Positions 60,770 through 62,829 of a stretch of DNA of 62,829 bases are shown piece by piece (within the stretch, counting starts at the first letter, position 1; every line of letters begins with the position of its first letter). The notes under the pieces are model-generated. The model saw only the letters and a program-made list of their open reading frames with translations, did not search any database and was not told where the DNA came from. This stretch comes from JAHEIJ01 sp040235565 (GTDB lineage Bacteria; Pseudomonadota; Gammaproteobacteria; UBA6429; Thiohalophilaceae): assembly GCA_040235565.1 (NCBI GenBank), contig JBECLA010000044.1, forward strand, positions 1 to 62,829, written 5' to 3'. The position numbers were made by a program, and so were the translations under genes.

Positions 60770-61933
60770 ATGCGCACCCTGACATATACCAGTCTTTATC
60801 CAAATTGTATCATGCCGAGTCGTGGTGTATTTGTTGAAAATCGTTTACGGCATCTAATAGATTATACAGGCATTGAAACTCGTGTAGTTGCACCTGTTCC
60901 GTGGTTTCCTTTCAGCAAATATTCCGGTGCCGAATACAGGCAGTTCGGAGATGTGCCGCTAAATGAAATCAGGCACAATATTCCCATAATGCACCCACGT
61001 TACACACACATACCGAAAATAGGTATGACTTTACAGCCATTGAGTATGGCGTTGGCTTCATTACCAATTCTGAAAAATATTCTGCGTGAGGGTTATGACT
61101 TTGACTTGATAGATGCCCATTATTTTTATCCAGATGGTGTGGCTGCATCGTTATTGGGAAAATGGCTCGGCAAGCCAGTTGTTATTACGGCACGAGGCAC
61201 TGACCTGAATCTTATCCCGAAATATCGAATACCTAAACGATTAATCAAATACGCGGCAGATAGAGCTAACGGCGTGATAACTGTCTGTCAGGCATTAAAG
61301 AATGTGCTGACAGAAATGGGAATAGAGGATGAAAAAATAACGGTTTTGCGTAATGGTGTTGATCTGGAAATATTCAGACCCCCTGACGACAGAATGGAAC
61401 TGAGAAAAAAATTGGGCATTGATGGTACTGCAATATTGTCCGTTGGATATCTCATTGAAAGGAAGGGGCATCATATTATTATTGATGCGCTGAAATACTT
61501 GCAAGATGTCAGATTGTTCATTGCCGGAGACGGGGCTGAAAAAGAAAAGTTACAGAAACAGGTTATAGAGAACGGTTTACAACAGAAAGTGACATTTCTT
61601 GGTAATGTGCCGCATGATATGCTCAGGCAGTATTATGGTGCGGCTGATCTACTTGTGCTCGCATCAAGCCGGGAGGGCTGGGCCAATGTTCTGTTGGAGT
61701 CAATGGCATGTGGAACCCCTGTGGTGGCAACAAACATATGGGGTACACCAGAGGTTGTTGCCTGTAGAGAGGCGGGTGTTCTGGTCGAACGGAATCCAGA
61801 GGCGATTGCATCTGGAATAAATAAAATATTAACACAATATCCTGACAGAAAACTGACAAGGAAATATGCCGAAAAGTTCAGCTGGGATGAAACATCTGAA
61901 GGGCAATGGAAGGTGTTTAGTTATGCCACGTAG
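60770..61933 (+). CDS. GT4-family glycosyltransferase of the exopolysaccharide locus
   Basis: ATG at 60770 is preferred to GTG 60746 (AAGG 6 nt upstream), giving 387 residues. RTLTYTSLYPNCIMPSRGVF and FDLIDAHYFYPDGVAASLLG are N-terminal donor/acceptor regions; VLRNGVDLEIFRP, VGYLIERKGHHIIIDAL and LVLASSREGWANVLLESMA (E-x7-E) form the GT-B C-domain. Donor and linkage are not known. 16 bp after the amidotransferase stop. Confidence 0.9.
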   Translation: MRTLTYTSLYPNCIMPSRGVFVENRLRHLIDYTGIETRVVAPVPWFPFSKYSGAEYRQFGDVPLNEIRHNIPIMHPRYTHIPKIGMTLQPLSMALASLPILKNILREGYDFDLIDAHYFYPDGVAASLLGKWLGKPVVITARGTDLNLIPKYRIPKRLIKYAADRANGVITVCQALKNVLTEMGIEDEKITVLRNGVDLEIFRPPDDRMELRKKLGIDGTAILSVGYLIERKGHHIIIDALKYLQDVRLFIAGDGAEKEKLQKQVIENGLQQKVTFLGNVPHDMLRQYYGAADLLVLASSREGWANVLLESMACGTPVVATNIWGTPEVVACREAGVLVERNPEAIASGINKILTQYPDRKLTRKYAEKFSWDETSEGQWKVFSYAT

Positions 61934-61942
61934 GTTTGCACG

Positions 61943-62829
61943 ATGAAAATCCTGTACCATCATAGAATTGCATCGAAGGATGGGCAGTACGTTCATGTCG
62001 AGGAGATAATCAACGCCCTTCGTGAGCTTGGGCATGAAGTTGTTATCGTATCACCATCTATTATGAAAAATTCAGAATTTGGATCAGATGGTGGAATCAT
62101 TGCGAAATTGAAACAAAAAATACCGGGAGCGGTTTATGAGATTCTGGAGTTTTCTTATTCAATAGTTGCATTTGTAAAGTTATGGTGGAATGTATCGAAA
62201 CATAGACCTGATTTTATATATGAACGGTATAACCTTTATATGCCTGCAGGGATATGGATAAAAAAAATATACAGGATTCCTCTTTTGTTGGAAGTTAATG
62301 CTCCAATTTTCAACGAAAGAATGAAATATAACGGTATATCTATACCTAAGTTAGCAAAGTGGTCTGAAATTTATACATGGAGTAATGCAGAAAATTTGTT
62401 ACCGGTTACCCACGTATTAGCGAAGTATATCCTGAAACAAGGCATACCACCTGAGCGAATAACAATAATACCTAACGGGATCAATGGGCGTCAATTCTCT
62501 GACATTCCAGACAAATCTATTGCAAAGAAGAGATTAGGTTTGGAGAAAAAGGTGGTTCTGGGGTTTACAGGATTTATTCGGGATTGGCATGGTTTGGAAA
62601 AAGTCGTGGAACTGCTTGCAAGTGCATATGACGGAAAGCCCAGACATCTTCTTATAGTCGGCGATGGTCCAGGCAGAATGTCCATACAACAACGTGCTGA
62701 AGAGTTGGGTGTCCAGGATGCGGTTACTATCACAGGAATAATCCCAAGGAACAGAATATTGGAATATATCGCCGCCTTTGACGTGGCATTGCAGCCTGAT
62801 GTTGTCGATTATGCTTCTCCCTTGAAACT
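61943..62829 (+). CDS. GT4-family glycosyltransferase (3' truncated by window end)
   Basis: The ATG at 61943 opens a frame that runs to the last base without a stop, so 295 codons are visible. The start, KILYHHRIASKDGQYVHVEE, and PDFIYERYNLYMPAGIWIKK fit a GT-B enzyme. LLLEVNAPIFNERM, ITIIPNGINGRQF and LGFTGFIRDWHGLEKVVELL follow, the last typical of GT4. The catalytic E-x7-E region lies beyond the edge. It is 9 bp after the previous gene. Confidence 0.88.
   Translation, partial: MKILYHHRIASKDGQYVHVEEIINALRELGHEVVIVSPSIMKNSEFGSDGGIIAKLKQKIPGAVYEILEFSYSIVAFVKLWWNVSKHRPDFIYERYNLYMPAGIWIKKIYRIPLLLEVNAPIFNERMKYNGISIPKLAKWSEIYTWSNAENLLPVTHVLAKYILKQGIPPERITIIPNGINGRQFSDIPDKSIAKKRLGLEKKVVLGFTGFIRDWHGLEKVVELLASAYDGKPRHLLIVGDGPGRMSIQQRAEELGVQDAVTITGIIPRNRILEYIAAFDVALQPDVVDYASPLK

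Noticed and set aside
1..62829. CRISPR array, tRNA or rRNA genes, insertion sequences with transposase
   Set aside because: None seen on reading; the only short-period repeat array has ~103-bp units without unique spacers, and no transposase motif is present.

Overview
The window reads as a chromosomal segment of a Gram-negative gammaproteobacterium. The evidence is the order map-(divergent)-rpsB-tsf-pyrH-frr-uppS-cdsA-dxr-rseP-bamA-skp-lpxD-fabZ-lpxA, the dapC-dapD-dapE and glnD neighbours, and the complete outer-membrane and lipid A gene sets. The gnnA-gnnB pair beside lpxB and the XrtA-type exopolysaccharide locus suggest an environmental lineage, perhaps Chromatiales- or Acidithiobacillus-like. 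That placement is inference; no rRNA or other decisive marker is present.

Layout. (1) 1-10.1 kb: the tail of an RND efflux pump, then a minus-strand five-gene operon. In transcription order it encodes a small protein with an internal duplication, a HEAT-repeat/Ser-Thr kinase, two PilT-family ATPases and an FHA protein. Divergent from it is an FHA-GAF-HD-GYP protein. Together they look like a phospho-signalling module tied to type IV pilus or related motor ATPases and to cyclic-di-GMP. (2) 10.1-18.7 kb: cell-envelope and miscellaneous genes (NlpC/P60 lipoprotein, LemA plus a GIDE/EF-hand membrane protein, PBP1b, a TPR lipoprotein, YoaA helicase, TsaB, a DUF302-like secreted protein). (3) 18.7-27.1 kb: minus-strand lysine/diaminopimelate genes (dapC-dapD-arsC-like-dapE), glnD and map. 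A plus-strand DMT transporter/VOC pair sits between glnD and dapC. (4) 27.2-40.0 kb: the translation/isoprenoid/outer-membrane/lipid A superoperon from rpsB to lpxA. (5) 40.0-40.8 kb: a tandem array of about 103-bp palindromic repeats between convergent lpxA and lpxB. (6) 40.8-45.7 kb: minus-strand gnnA-gnnB-lpxB, predicted to supply and use UDP-GlcNAc3N for amide-linked lipid A, then rnhB, a MITE-like repeat and an HNH nuclease gene. (7) 46.1 kb to the right edge: an AT-richer XrtA (exosortase/PEP-CTERM)-type exopolysaccharide locus. It holds the initiating sugar transferase, export lipoprotein, chain-length protein, tyrosine autokinase, outer-membrane protein, ExeA-like ATPase, WecB, polysaccharide deacetylase, FemAB-like protein, four glycosyltransferases and an asparagine-synthase-like amidotransferase. 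The last gene runs off the edge, and no exosortase gene is in the window.

The most unusual points are the HEAT-kinase/PilT/FHA operon with its internally duplicated small protein, the HD-GYP domain interrupted by roughly 110-120 residues, the gnnAB-lpxB arrangement with an LpxA carrying Met at the acyl-chain ruler position, the repeat array, and the structured leader ahead of the exopolysaccharide locus. No tRNA, rRNA, CRISPR array or intact insertion sequence was seen. Family and TIGRFAM names are from memory of sequence features; no database search was run.
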